A stretch of DNA of 5,071 nt from Methanoculleus sp. Its GTDB lineage: Archaea > Halobacteriota > Methanomicrobia > Methanomicrobiales > Methanoculleaceae. Under the pieces are notes generated by a model. That model had not been told where the DNA came from. It did not search any database and worked only from the letters and a program-made list of their open reading frames with translations. The DNA lies in NCBI GenBank assembly GCA_028698765.1, contig JAQVVW010000142.1, positions 1 through 5,071 on the forward strand, given 5' to 3'. Positions 1-5,071 of the stretch are shown one piece after another (positions within the stretch are counted from its first letter, which is position 1; each line of letters begins with the position of its first letter). Position numbers and translations under genes: made by a program.

Positions 1-15
1 GGTCCGGGCCAGTGA

Positions 16-474
16 TCAGGCCGCTCGCACCTCCGTCGTCCGGTCGAAGGGGACCTCGAAGGTCGCGATGCCGTAGTCGAAGACGCCCGATCCGCTCACC
101 CGGAGCGTGATCGCCCCATCTGAAAGACCCCGGAAGAGCGCCTGGACGAGCCGCAGGTTATCGACGGTCACCGGGATCGAGACGGTGGTCGTCCCCCGCG
201 GCCGGACGGAGAACCCTCCCCGTTCCCCGTGCGCGAGGAAGACCCATCGCCCGTCGTCGAGGAAGAAGACGTCGAACGCGACCCGGTTCAGGGTGGCGCC
301 GATGGGGTTGGGGTTCTCGATGGTGACCTCCAGCGAGAGGTCGACGCTCTGCAGGGTGACGTTCTCGACGGTGACGTTCTCGACGGTGACGGTCGGCTCC
401 TGGAGCAGGGGGGCCACACAACCGGCGCTGCTGAGCAGGACGGCGCCGAGAAGGATGATGGCGAGAGGCCTCAT
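16..474 (-). CDS. LEA14-like (WHy/LEA type 2 domain) putative lipoprotein
   Basis: The product has 152 residues. Residues 1-18 form a hydrophobic export signal ending SSAGC, so Cys19 may be lipid-anchored; the lipobox is imperfect, with Ser rather than Leu/Val at -3. Residues about 28-145 match the LEA type 2/WHy pattern: alternating beta strands, an ENPNP motif at 53-57, a hydrophobic strand plus aromatic residues (FDVFFLDDGRW), then a GTTTVSIPVTV strand. Family members are extracytoplasmic beta-sandwich proteins linked to desiccation or stress; the molecular role in archaea is unknown. The ATG at 472-474 has a G-rich Shine-Dalgarno-like stretch 8 nt upstream (minus-strand copy of 483-490), which supports this start. 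It lies 15 bp downstream of the DUF2341 gene on the same strand, so the two are probably co-transcribed. Two NVT sequons (Asn33, Asn38) come from a 15-bp tandem duplication. Family assignment is fairly sure; lipid anchoring is inferred. Confidence 0.82.
   Translation of the reverse strand: MRPLAIILLGAVLLSSAGCVAPLLQEPTVTVENVTVENVTLQSVDLSLEVTIENPNPIGATLNRVAFDVFFLDDGRWVFLAHGERGGFSVRPRGTTTVSIPVTVDNLRLVQALFRGLSDGAITLRVSGSGVFDYGIATFEVPFDRTTEVRAA
355..390. repeat. 15-bp tandem repeat inside the LEA14-like gene
   Basis: The unit GGTGACGTTCTCGAC occurs exactly twice (355-369, 370-384), followed by a partial third copy (385-390). On the coding strand it encodes a repeated VENVT block and so duplicates an N-glycosylation sequon. 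A degenerate relative near 313-327 encodes part of the VTIEN strand. It is probably a small in-frame duplication. Confidence 0.8.
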
Positions 475-489
475 GCCTTTCGCCCCCCT

Positions 490-1503
490 CTATGAGCCCC
501 CTCCATAGGAGAGCGCCGGTTCGACGGGGGAAAACCTCCCAACGACGATGTTGTCGGCGTAGAAGTGGTGCGGGTCGCCGGAGTCCCACGCGGACGACCC
601 GATCAGCGCGACGTCGGTGAAGATGGTCCCGGCCGGGACCGGCGTCCCGTCGGCGAACCGGAGCGGTGCCTGGCCGAGGTGCTCACCGTCCACCCACGCG
701 TCCTGGGTGGCGTTCTGGGGGTCCAGGATGACTTTGACATGGTACCAGGTATCGGTCTCCGCCCGGGCATCGGCGGAGAAGTTCCGGTGGATCCCGTCGT
801 AGTGCTGCATGGAGCCGTTCCGGAGGTGGAAGGCGTAGAGCCGGTCGGTCCCGTTCCAGGCCTGGAGGTAGCCCGAGCCGCACCACCGCCCGAACTCGCT
901 GACCCGGAAGTCGCCCTCGATGACGATGGGCCCGGCAGAGATGTTGGCAAGGCAGACCCGGTTGTTGGAGAACTGCGGGAGGTCGGGCTCGGAGACGTTG
1001 ATATCCCCGGCGTATGCGCCGTCGCGGACGACCTCCGACTGAACGATAGCGTTCTTCCCAGAGAACGACCACCGCGAGAGGTTGCCCTGCTCGTAGTCCT
1101 CAAAGAAGAGGAAGACGGCGTCGGGATCGCTCGCGTCCCGGGCTGCCGGGTTGCCGTAGAGCATGGTGATCGCGGTCGCGTTCGCCGGGAGGGCGAGCCA
1201 GACGCGGGCGTGAGCGCCGTCCGTGACGTTCTCCGTCCAGTGGGGGATGGCGGTCCCGTTCCTGTCCACGAACCGGATATCGGCAAAGTCCGGCCGCATC
1301 CCCGGAAGGTGGGCGGCGTTGAAGGCGACCGCAAGCCCGTCGACCCCGGAGGGGTTCGCGACCGAGATCGCCTGCTCTTGGGCGGAGGTGTCTGGGGCCA
1401 GGGCGGACATGGCGTTTGCAAGAGGCGCCGGGACGGCCCCCGCGGGGGCGATGAGGAGCAGCACGACGGCTCCCCCGATGAGAACGATCCAGCCGTTATC
1501 CAT
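490..1503 (-). CDS. Exported DUF2341 protein with C-terminal ConA/LamG-like domain
   Basis: From the ATG at 1503 the product has 337 residues. Residues 5-24 form a signal peptide or N-terminal membrane segment (WIVLIGGAVVLLLIAPAGA). Residues about 60-130 carry the DUF2341 pattern: FADIRFVDRNGTAIPHW, then VWLALP and ITMLYGNPAA. Residues about 133-325 look like a concanavalin A/LamG-like jelly roll, beginning FFEDYEQGNLSRW and containing WYHVKVILDPQ and HHFYADNIVVG. DUF2341 commonly precedes such domains in bacterial and archaeal surface proteins, where binding of glycans or other polymers is suspected but unproven. Ten N-X-S/T sequons and two Cys (184, 208) fit a secreted glycoprotein. No C-terminal membrane anchor is seen. 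The frame extends upstream to 1584, with another ATG at 1521. I prefer 1503 because the signal peptide follows it at once and a TATA-like element lies about 28 bp upstream. The LEA14-like gene follows after 15 bp. Confidence 0.8.
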   Translation of the reverse strand: MDNGWIVLIGGAVVLLLIAPAGAVPAPLANAMSALAPDTSAQEQAISVANPSGVDGLAVAFNAAHLPGMRPDFADIRFVDRNGTAIPHWTENVTDGAHARVWLALPANATAITMLYGNPAARDASDPDAVFLFFEDYEQGNLSRWSFSGKNAIVQSEVVRDGAYAGDINVSEPDLPQFSNNRVCLANISAGPIVIEGDFRVSEFGRWCGSGYLQAWNGTDRLYAFHLRNGSMQHYDGIHRNFSADARAETDTWYHVKVILDPQNATQDAWVDGEHLGQAPLRFADGTPVPAGTIFTDVALIGSSAWDSGDPHHFYADNIVVGRFSPVEPALSYGGGS

Positions 1504-1527
1504 GGTGGCGCTTCCATACATCCCCGA

Positions 1528-1536
1528 CCTATATCC
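1528..1536. promoter_or_regulatory. Central TATA-like element of the divergent gene pair
   Basis: CCTATATCC is the only AT-rich core between the divergent DUF2341 and BaiN-like genes, and reads as GGATATAGG on the other strand. Its centre (about 1532) is 28-29 bp from the minus-strand ATG at 1503 and from the first plus-strand ATG at 1560. That is close to the spacing between an archaeal TATA box and the transcription start, so either gene could be leaderless or nearly so. It lies inside an inverted repeat, TACAT (1517-1521) / ATGTA (1537-1541). The core is GC-flanked and weak, so this is inference. Confidence 0.35.
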
Positions 1537-1592
1537 ATGTAGCGGTTTCCCGTACCCCAATGCTGATGCTCCCGGAGGAAGCACGGTATACC

Positions 1593-2825
1593 GTGAGCAG
1601 CACCGTCGTGATCATCGGGGGAGGCCCCGCCGGGCTCTTCTGCGCCCTCCGGGCAGCAGGGGAAGGGCGGAATGTAGTCCTCTTCGAGAAGAAACCTGCA
1701 CCGGGGCGGAAACTCCTGGTCGCGGGGTCGGGGCAGTGCAACATCACCCACGACGGGGAGATCGCCGGTTTCCTCACCCATTACGGCGACCACGGGGCGT
1801 TCCTCCGGCCCGCGCTGATGAACTTCACCAACCGGGACCTCATCGCCTTCTTTGCCGCTCACGGCCTTCCGATGAAGGCCGAGCCCGGGGGGAAGGTCTT
1901 TCCGGAGACCCGGCGGTCCGCCGACGTCCTCGCCGTCCTCCTCGCAGAGTGCGCTGCCCGCGGGGCGGACCTCCGGTGCGGCGAACCGGTTCGGACCGTG
2001 GAGCGGGAGAGCGATGGATTCATCATCCGGACGGAGAAGGCGGTAGTCCGGGCCGGGGTGCTCGTCATCGCCACCGGCGGGGCCTCTTACCCCGCCACCG
2101 GCTCGACCGGGGACGGCTACGCCTTTGCCCGGGCTCTCGGGCAGCCGGTCACGGAGGTTGCCCCGGCGCTTGCCCCGGTCTACGTCGAGGCCTATCCGTT
2201 CGCCGACCTGGCCGGGATATCCTTTGCGAACATCGCCCTCGCCGTCTACCGGGGCGGGAAACGTGTCCGCCGGCAGACCGGCGACCTCCTCTTCACGCAC
2301 ACCGGTCTCTCGGGCCCGGGCATACTCGACCTCTCCCGCGCCATCCTCCCGGGTGACGAACTCCGGGTCACGTTCCTCTCCGGGATGAACGCGGAGGAGG
2401 TGCGAAAGCGCGTCGCGGGCGCAGTCGCGGCGGGCGGTCCCCGGCAGGTGAAGACCGTCCTCGGCGACCTCCCCCTCCCGGAGCGGTTCGTCCGGCGGCT
2501 GCTCGAGATCGCCGGGGTCTCGCCGGGAGAGACCTGCGCCCGGCTTCCGAAGAAATCCCGGAACGCCATTATCGCCTCCCTTGCGGAGTTCCCGTTCACC
2601 GTGGCCCGGCTCGGGGGGTTCGATGAGGCGATGGCGACGAGGGGCGGGGTCGCCCTCGAGGGGATCAACCCGAAGACGATGGGATCAAAGACCGTCGAAG
2701 GGCTCTACTGCATCGGCGAGGTGCTCGATATCGACGGCGATACCGGGGGCTACAACATCCAGGCCGCGTTCTCCACCGCGGCGCTCGCCGCACGGCATAT
2801 CGCCGGCCCCCGCACGTCACGGTGA
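1593..2825 (+). CDS. BaiN/HI0933-family NAD(P)/FAD-dependent oxidoreductase
   Basis: From the GTG at 1593 the product has 410 residues, the usual length for this cytosolic flavoprotein family. The N-terminal Rossmann motif VVIIGGGPAGL (about 5-15) binds the ADP part of FAD and is followed by LFEKKPAPGRKLLVAGSGQCN, the HI0933 signature. A second FAD-contacting stretch, VLVIATGGASYPATGSTGDG, lies near 165-185. The C-terminal signature is NPKTMGSKTVEGLYCIGEVLDIDG followed by GGYNIQAAFSTA (about 358-398). Family members are annotated as aminoacetone oxidase or BaiN-like reductases, but the substrate of archaeal homologues is unknown; no function beyond a flavin-dependent redox enzyme is claimed. 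Start: the open frame begins at ATG 1560, with ATG 1566 next. I prefer GTG 1593 because family members begin just before the dinucleotide-binding motif and GGAGG lies upstream at 1574-1578. The 14-nt spacing is long, so a leaderless start at 1560 remains possible. Confidence 0.88.
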   Translation: MSSTVVIIGGGPAGLFCALRAAGEGRNVVLFEKKPAPGRKLLVAGSGQCNITHDGEIAGFLTHYGDHGAFLRPALMNFTNRDLIAFFAAHGLPMKAEPGGKVFPETRRSADVLAVLLAECAARGADLRCGEPVRTVERESDGFIIRTEKAVVRAGVLVIATGGASYPATGSTGDGYAFARALGQPVTEVAPALAPVYVEAYPFADLAGISFANIALAVYRGGKRVRRQTGDLLFTHTGLSGPGILDLSRAILPGDELRVTFLSGMNAEEVRKRVAGAVAAGGPRQVKTVLGDLPLPERFVRRLLEIAGVSPGETCARLPKKSRNAIIASLAEFPFTVARLGGFDEAMATRGGVALEGINPKTMGSKTVEGLYCIGEVLDIDGDTGGYNIQAAFSTAALAARHIAGPRTSR

Positions 2826-3009
2826 CCGGGCTCGTTCTGCACCCCCTTCCGGGACTCCGGTCCCTTACCGGAACCTCCATTCCTGGGGTTCATTGCCGTG
2901 ATCTCCCACGGTGTCCCCACAATACGGCATATCTCCCTGATAACTGCTCGTGACAAAATGGATACCCTGATATATTTTGGGTTGCATTAAAATATATTGA
3001 GTCAACAGC
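2826..3009. other. Intergenic region with small GC-rich inverted repeats
   Basis: I see no gene in these 184 bases. The left part holds TTCCGG (2847-2852) / CCGGAA (2868-2873), enclosing GGGAC-TCCG-GTCCC (2851-2864), and CCGTG (2896-2900) / CACGG (2907-2911). They lie 20-90 bp after the flavoprotein stop and could shape the 3' end of its mRNA, but no T-rich tract follows, so I do not call a terminator. From about 2955 the composition becomes AT-rich and forms the promoter region of the next gene. Confidence 0.5.
2969..2998 (+). promoter_or_regulatory. AT-rich promoter region with 9-bp perfect inverted repeat
   Basis: ATATATTTT (2970-2978) and AAAATATAT (2989-2997) form a perfect 9-bp inverted repeat with a 10-bp spacer. 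Either arm could be a TATA box. The left arm places transcription start near 3000, about 10 nt before the GTG at 3010. The right arm would place it inside the gene and is less likely to be the working box in that direction. The symmetry could also mark a regulator binding site. The AT-richness contrasts sharply with the GC-rich surroundings. Confidence 0.5.
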
Positions 3010-3573
3010 GTGATTTGGAGCACTATTCATGCGATCTTTCTCCTCTCCGTCCTCCTCGCCCAGGGGCACCTGGTCTACGACGGCGGATCCGGCGACCCCG
3101 GTCTCAGTGCCGCCCCGGAGGCTTCGGTCGAGCGGTTTGCCGCTCTCTCTACACCCACGGCAGATCCCTCCCCCGACGCTCTCATCGACCGGGTGGACCG
3201 GGCGACGTTCGCCTGTGTCGACGGCACCCCCCGCCTCTTCCCGGTGGGCCTCAATGCGACCCTCACGAGCAGGGCGGGAGACTGCACCGACCTTGCGCTC
3301 CTCAGGGCTGAGGTCCTCCGGGAGAACGGCATCCCCGCCCGGCCGGTCCACGGTCTGATGGTCTGGGACGCAGGGACGTTCCGGACCGACGCCCTCCATG
3401 TGGAGGTCTTCGGGAAGGGTATCGCCGTCCACGACTGGGTCGAGCTCGGCGACGGCCGGACGATGGGCGCCTATGAAGGTGTCCCGGGGATCCGGTGCGT
3501 CAAGACCGGCAACGGGGTCTGCCTCCAGCCGGTCTTTGAAGCGCTCGGCTACCTGTCAACTACCCCCGATTGA
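3010..3573 (+). CDS. Exported transglutaminase-like (Cys-His-Asp) domain protein, 3' end altered by IS insertion
   Basis: The product has 187 residues. An in-frame stop at 2998-3000 and the lack of another early start point to GTG 3010; no Shine-Dalgarno is seen, so the mRNA may be nearly leaderless. Residues about 4-18 (STIHAIFLLSVLLAQ) form a signal peptide or anchor. The core matches the transglutaminase-like fold: SRAGDCTDLALLRAEVLREN with probable nucleophile Cys92, then GIPARPVHG, probable catalytic His130 in ALHVEVF, and Asp142 in AVHDWVEL. Members are cysteine proteases, amidases or transglutaminases; the substrate cannot be read here. Export suggests action at the cell surface. The last five residues (STTPD) and the TGA at 3571-3573 lie inside the right end of the tnpB element, so the native C-terminus is lost. 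The triad is upstream of this, so activity may survive. The final 18 bases overlap the convergent tnpB gene. Confidence 0.75.
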   Translation: MIWSTIHAIFLLSVLLAQGHLVYDGGSGDPGLSAAPEASVERFAALSTPTADPSPDALIDRVDRATFACVDGTPRLFPVGLNATLTSRAGDCTDLALLRAEVLRENGIPARPVHGLMVWDAGTFRTDALHVEVFGKGIAVHDWVELGDGRTMGAYEGVPGIRCVKTGNGVCLQPVFEALGYLSTTPD

Positions 3574-3700
3574 AGTTGGGGGCATGATACCATGAGTGGC
3601 ACCATGCTCTTTACAGGCTTGCGATTCAACCTCTCCCCTGGTGTCAGGGGAGCAGACCGCAATAGGCCGGTTGACGGCGGCCCTGGCAGCAATGTTTCTG
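3555..3700 (-). ncRNA. Predicted omega RNA (TnpB guide RNA scaffold)
   Basis: In known TnpB systems the guide RNA scaffold spans the 3' end of tnpB and the right end, and the guide is copied from the DNA just beyond. Here the minus-strand transcript folds into an 8-bp perfect stem with a 4-nt loop (3633-3652), an 11-bp stem with two G-U pairs and a CUCA loop (3582-3607), and a terminal hairpin with a 5-bp GC clamp (3563-3582), followed by TAGTTGAC. The predicted guide starts at 3554 going left and reads AGGTAGCCGAGCGCTTCAAA. The 5' end at 3700 is a guess. The fold was worked out by eye. Confidence 0.55.
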
Positions 3701-4842
3701 GCTGCATTCAGATCAGCGTTCTCCGTATGCCCGCAGGCGCGGCAGCAGAACGCTGCCTGGGTCTGACGGTTGTCAGGGTGGACGAACCCACAGGCACTGC
3801 ACTGCTGGCTCGTGTACGCCCCGTTGATGACCTGCACCAGAACCCCGGATTCGCACCTTCGGTGCTCATGCTCCGGCCATTCAGCCCGTCGCACCCTCCG
3901 GGCCTTGTACTCGATGAAGGATCGGAGTTGATGGAACGCCCACTTATGATGTCGCTCGCGCTGGTCATGTCTAACCGTGGTCCGCAGGAGGATGCCCTTG
4001 AGGTCTTCCAGGGCGATCCGCCGCTTCGTGCCTTGTGCCACACAAACAATCTGCTTGCTGATGATGTGGTTGGTATTGGTCTTAAATCGGCGCTCTCTCC
4101 CGGAGATCTGCCGCAATTTTCTCTTGGCCGACTTGGTTCCGACCTCCTGGAGAATCCCCCGGAGCCTGCCATACCGCTGTCGCACTTTCTCGGTGGCGTC
4201 ACTGGAGAAGGTTACTCCGTCGCTCGTGGTGGCGATGTTCACCACCCCGAGATCGACCCCGAGGTACTCGGAGGGTTTGGCAGGTTCAATGTCCGGTGTC
4301 TCCACAGTCGCGTAGAGCCAGAACGCCCCGTCCCGGTAAATGAGATCCGTCTGCTTGACGGTCGCGACCGCCGGAAAATGATCGGGCTTGCTGTACCGGA
4401 GTTTGATCCGGCCGTCCAGTGTCCAGATGCTCACCCGGTTCCGGCCGAGGGAGAGCACCCGGGCGTCGTAGCAGATGGCTCCATGCTTCCGGAACCAGAT
4501 CTCGGTGAGGGTCTTCAGGGGTTTACCGAGAGCGGCCAGAACCTTGTTCTGCTCCCGGATGGCTTCCTGAGTGCTCCGGTAACTCCCGGCAACCTTGCGG
4601 ATGGCAAGTTGCGTCATCTGGGCAGAGAGCCCGAAGGTCTCCCGGATCTGATAATACAGCCGGTTCTGCAGACTGATGTTGGAGAACTGCTTCTCAGAAT
4701 AGGCAACCGGTGAGATGGCGTTGCAGGCGGCGTTGTACCGTTCCATCGTGGCGAACAGCATCCGCCGCTCGTCAGGAGACGCAACCAACCGCAACTTCGT
4801 CACCGATTGCATACACTTATTCGGTAGGGGCTTCCCCGGCAT
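3556..4842 (-). CDS. tnpB: TnpB, IS605-type RNA-guided endonuclease
   Basis: The product has 428 residues, near the usual 370-430. The N-terminal TKLRLVASPDERRMLFATM stretch (about 15-33) is the OrfB helix-turn-helix/wedge region. RuvC residues are intact: Asp197 in GVDLGVVNIAT, Glu279 in IALEDLKGI and Asp377 in NADLNAARNIA. The zinc ribbon is Cys348-x2-Cys351 and Cys367-x2-Cys370, preceded by YTSQQ. TnpB proteins use an omega RNA from the element's right end to cut DNA next to a target-adjacent motif and help keep the element in place. Compared with the family pattern, about 15 residues (317-331) seem inserted between the IEYKA helix and the zinc ribbon. The stop lies inside the terminal TTGAC and the last residues (MPPTSIGGS) are coded by the right-end hairpin. 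M11 (ATG at 4812) fits the usual family N-terminus better and may be the true start; neither start has a clear Shine-Dalgarno. Confidence 0.92.
   Translation of the reverse strand: MPGKPLPNKCMQSVTKLRLVASPDERRMLFATMERYNAACNAISPVAYSEKQFSNISLQNRLYYQIRETFGLSAQMTQLAIRKVAGSYRSTQEAIREQNKVLAALGKPLKTLTEIWFRKHGAICYDARVLSLGRNRVSIWTLDGRIKLRYSKPDHFPAVATVKQTDLIYRDGAFWLYATVETPDIEPAKPSEYLGVDLGVVNIATTSDGVTFSSDATEKVRQRYGRLRGILQEVGTKSAKRKLRQISGRERRFKTNTNHIISKQIVCVAQGTKRRIALEDLKGILLRTTVRHDQRERHHKWAFHQLRSFIEYKARRVRRAEWPEHEHRRCESGVLVQVINGAYTSQQCSACGFVHPDNRQTQAAFCCRACGHTENADLNAARNIAARAAVNRPIAVCSPDTRGEVESQACKEHGATHGIMPPTSIGGS
3563..3582. repeat. Right-end hairpin of the IS element
   Basis: CCCCC (3563-3567) pairs with GGGGG (3578-3582) around GATTGAAGTT. 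On the plus strand, G-T and A-T pairs extend the stem by two. It ends three bases from the terminal TTGAC motif, the position of the right-end hairpin that TnpA recognises as single-stranded DNA in this family. It also codes for the end of TnpB and for the last residues and stop of the transglutaminase-like protein. Confidence 0.7.
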
Positions 4843-4847
4843 AAAGA

Positions 4848-4929
4848 AGAGCCGCGCGGGGCGAAAGTGGATTGGGCTCTACAGAGGGTCGATTCCTCCC
4901 CCGACTGAAGTCAAGGAGCTCCTCGACCC
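4848..4929. other. Left-end region of the IS element with subterminal inverted repeats
   Basis: Upstream of tnpB lie AGAGCC (4848-4853) / GGCTCT (4875-4880) and GGGTCGA (4886-4892) / TCGACCC (4923-4929). The second encloses a smaller hairpin whose minus strand reads CTCCTTGAC-TTCA-GTC(G)GGGGAG with two G-T pairs. The sequence CCCCCGACTGAAGTC resembles the right-end CCCCCGATTGAAGTT in the same orientation. TTGAC (minus, 4914-4910) within this structure is my preferred target/TAM site. Which repeat the transposase would use cannot be decided from one copy. Confidence 0.5.
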
Positions 4930-4943
4930 ACGATCCTGAGTAC

Positions 4944-4969
4944 CGCCCGGAAAGATTCAATACCGGGCG
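4944..4969. repeat. 7-bp perfect inverted repeat upstream of the last gene
   Basis: CGCCCGG (4944-4950) and CCGGGCG (4963-4969) flank a 12-base AT-rich loop. The loop centre is about 26-28 bp before the ATG at 4985, the usual distance from an archaeal TATA box to a transcription start, but AGATTCAATA is a poor TATA match. It could be an operator around a weak promoter or the remains of a terminator for the interrupted upstream gene. Confidence 0.4.
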
Positions 4970-4984
4970 CACCAAACGGGCAGT

Positions 4985-5071
4985 ATGAGCTTGTTCACCG
5001 CGCTCCTTGCCCTGATCCTGGTCATCGTCGTCGCGTATGTCCTCTATAAGCTGGTCAAGAGCGTAACGGGC
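4985..5071 (+). CDS. Small membrane protein, possibly BofA-like (partial, cut by window end)
   Basis: Twenty-nine codons are visible from the ATG at 4985 to the window end, with no stop. Residues 3-22 form a hydrophobic membrane helix (LFTALLALILVIVVAYVLYK), followed by KLVKSVTG. The pattern of an N-terminal helix ending in YxLYKLxKS resembles small BofA-like proteins annotated in methanogens, but the diagnostic part lies beyond the window, so the family is a guess. No Shine-Dalgarno is apparent. It is the gene just beyond the IS element, and its ATG would overlap the stop of the upstream gene (ATGA) if the element were removed. Confidence 0.5.
   Translation, partial: MSLFTALLALILVIVVAYVLYKLVKSVTG

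Larger units (their letters stand above)
3555..4909 (-). mobile_element. IS200/IS605-type element carrying tnpB only (IS1341-like)
   Basis: I place the ends by paired TTGAC motifs on the minus strand. One (4914-4910) is the flanking target site/TAM at the left end; the other (3559-3555) forms the last five bases of the right end. This is the arrangement known for ISDra2, which targets TTGAT and ends in TTGAC. There are no terminal inverted repeats or target duplication, as expected for the family. A 20-base GC-clamped hairpin (3563-3582) lies just inside the right end, and CCCCCGA(C/T)TGAA is shared by both ends. No tnpA is present, so movement would need a transposase in trans. The left boundary is less certain: an inverted repeat, GGGTCGA (4886-4892) / TCGACCC (4923-4929), crosses it, which could mean the element extends further right. 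Confidence 0.7.

Noticed and set aside
355..390. CRISPR-like or regulatory array
   Set aside because: The 15-bp units are tandem without spacers and in frame within a coding region, so this is a small coding duplication.
565..1542. Long open frame of 325 residues on the plus strand
   Set aside because: It is antisense to the DUF2341 gene, has an Arg/Gly/Pro-rich low-complexity product, and matches no family; long open antisense frames are common in GC-rich DNA.
603..2300. Open frame of 565 residues on the minus strand
   Set aside because: It overlaps the real DUF2341 and flavoprotein genes, which have clear family motifs; its product is a run of Ser/Pro/Arg/Thr typical of a wrong frame.
2847..2873. 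Nested inverted repeat as a terminator for the flavoprotein gene
   Set aside because: No T-rich tract follows it, and archaeal terminators depend mainly on such tracts; kept only as a note on the intergenic region.
3592..4713. Open frame of 373 residues opposite tnpB
   Set aside because: It lies wholly antisense to tnpB, whose catalytic and zinc-binding motifs are intact; no recognisable domain.
4843..4984. A tnpA (Y1 transposase) gene or remnant next to tnpB
   Set aside because: No frame here encodes an HUH motif or the Y1 fold; the space is too short for tnpA.

Overview
The window looks like chromosome from a GC-rich methanogenic archaeon, most probably a Methanoculleus-like member of the Methanomicrobiales. 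This is inferred from the mix of families: an exported DUF2341 surface protein rich in N-glycosylation sequons, a LEA14/WHy lipoprotein, an archaeal-style TnpB, AT-rich TATA-like promoters in GC-rich DNA, and a BofA-like small membrane protein. No rRNA, tRNA or other marker is present to prove it.

Layout. On the minus strand at the left, a two-gene cell-envelope unit (DUF2341/lectin-like protein, then a LEA14-like putative lipoprotein, 15 bp apart) runs towards base 1. It diverges, across a gap of about 60-90 bp with one central TATA-like element, from a plus-strand gene for a BaiN/HI0933-family flavoprotein (about 1593-2825). A 184-bp gap with small GC-rich inverted repeats and an AT-rich promoter follows. 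Then comes a plus-strand gene for a small exported transglutaminase-like (Cys-His-Asp) protein (3010-3573).

The right third is an IS200/IS605-type element carrying only tnpB, on the minus strand, with no tnpA. I place its ends at 3555 and 4909 using a TTGAC motif at each end. TnpB keeps the RuvC D-E-D residues and the four-Cys zinc ribbon, so it is probably an active RNA-guided nuclease. Its 3' end and the element's right end form at least two strong hairpins and a GC-clamped terminal hairpin, which fits an omega RNA whose guide would begin at 3554 in the neighbouring gene. The element sits in the 3' end of the transglutaminase-like gene and supplies its present stop codon. Removing it in silico extends that reading frame by 20 residues and ends it in an ATGA overlap with the next gene.

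The last 87 bases hold the start of a small membrane protein, cut by the window end. The left-hand genes look like ordinary housekeeping and envelope functions. The most interesting part is the TnpB-omega RNA locus and its effect on the gene it entered.
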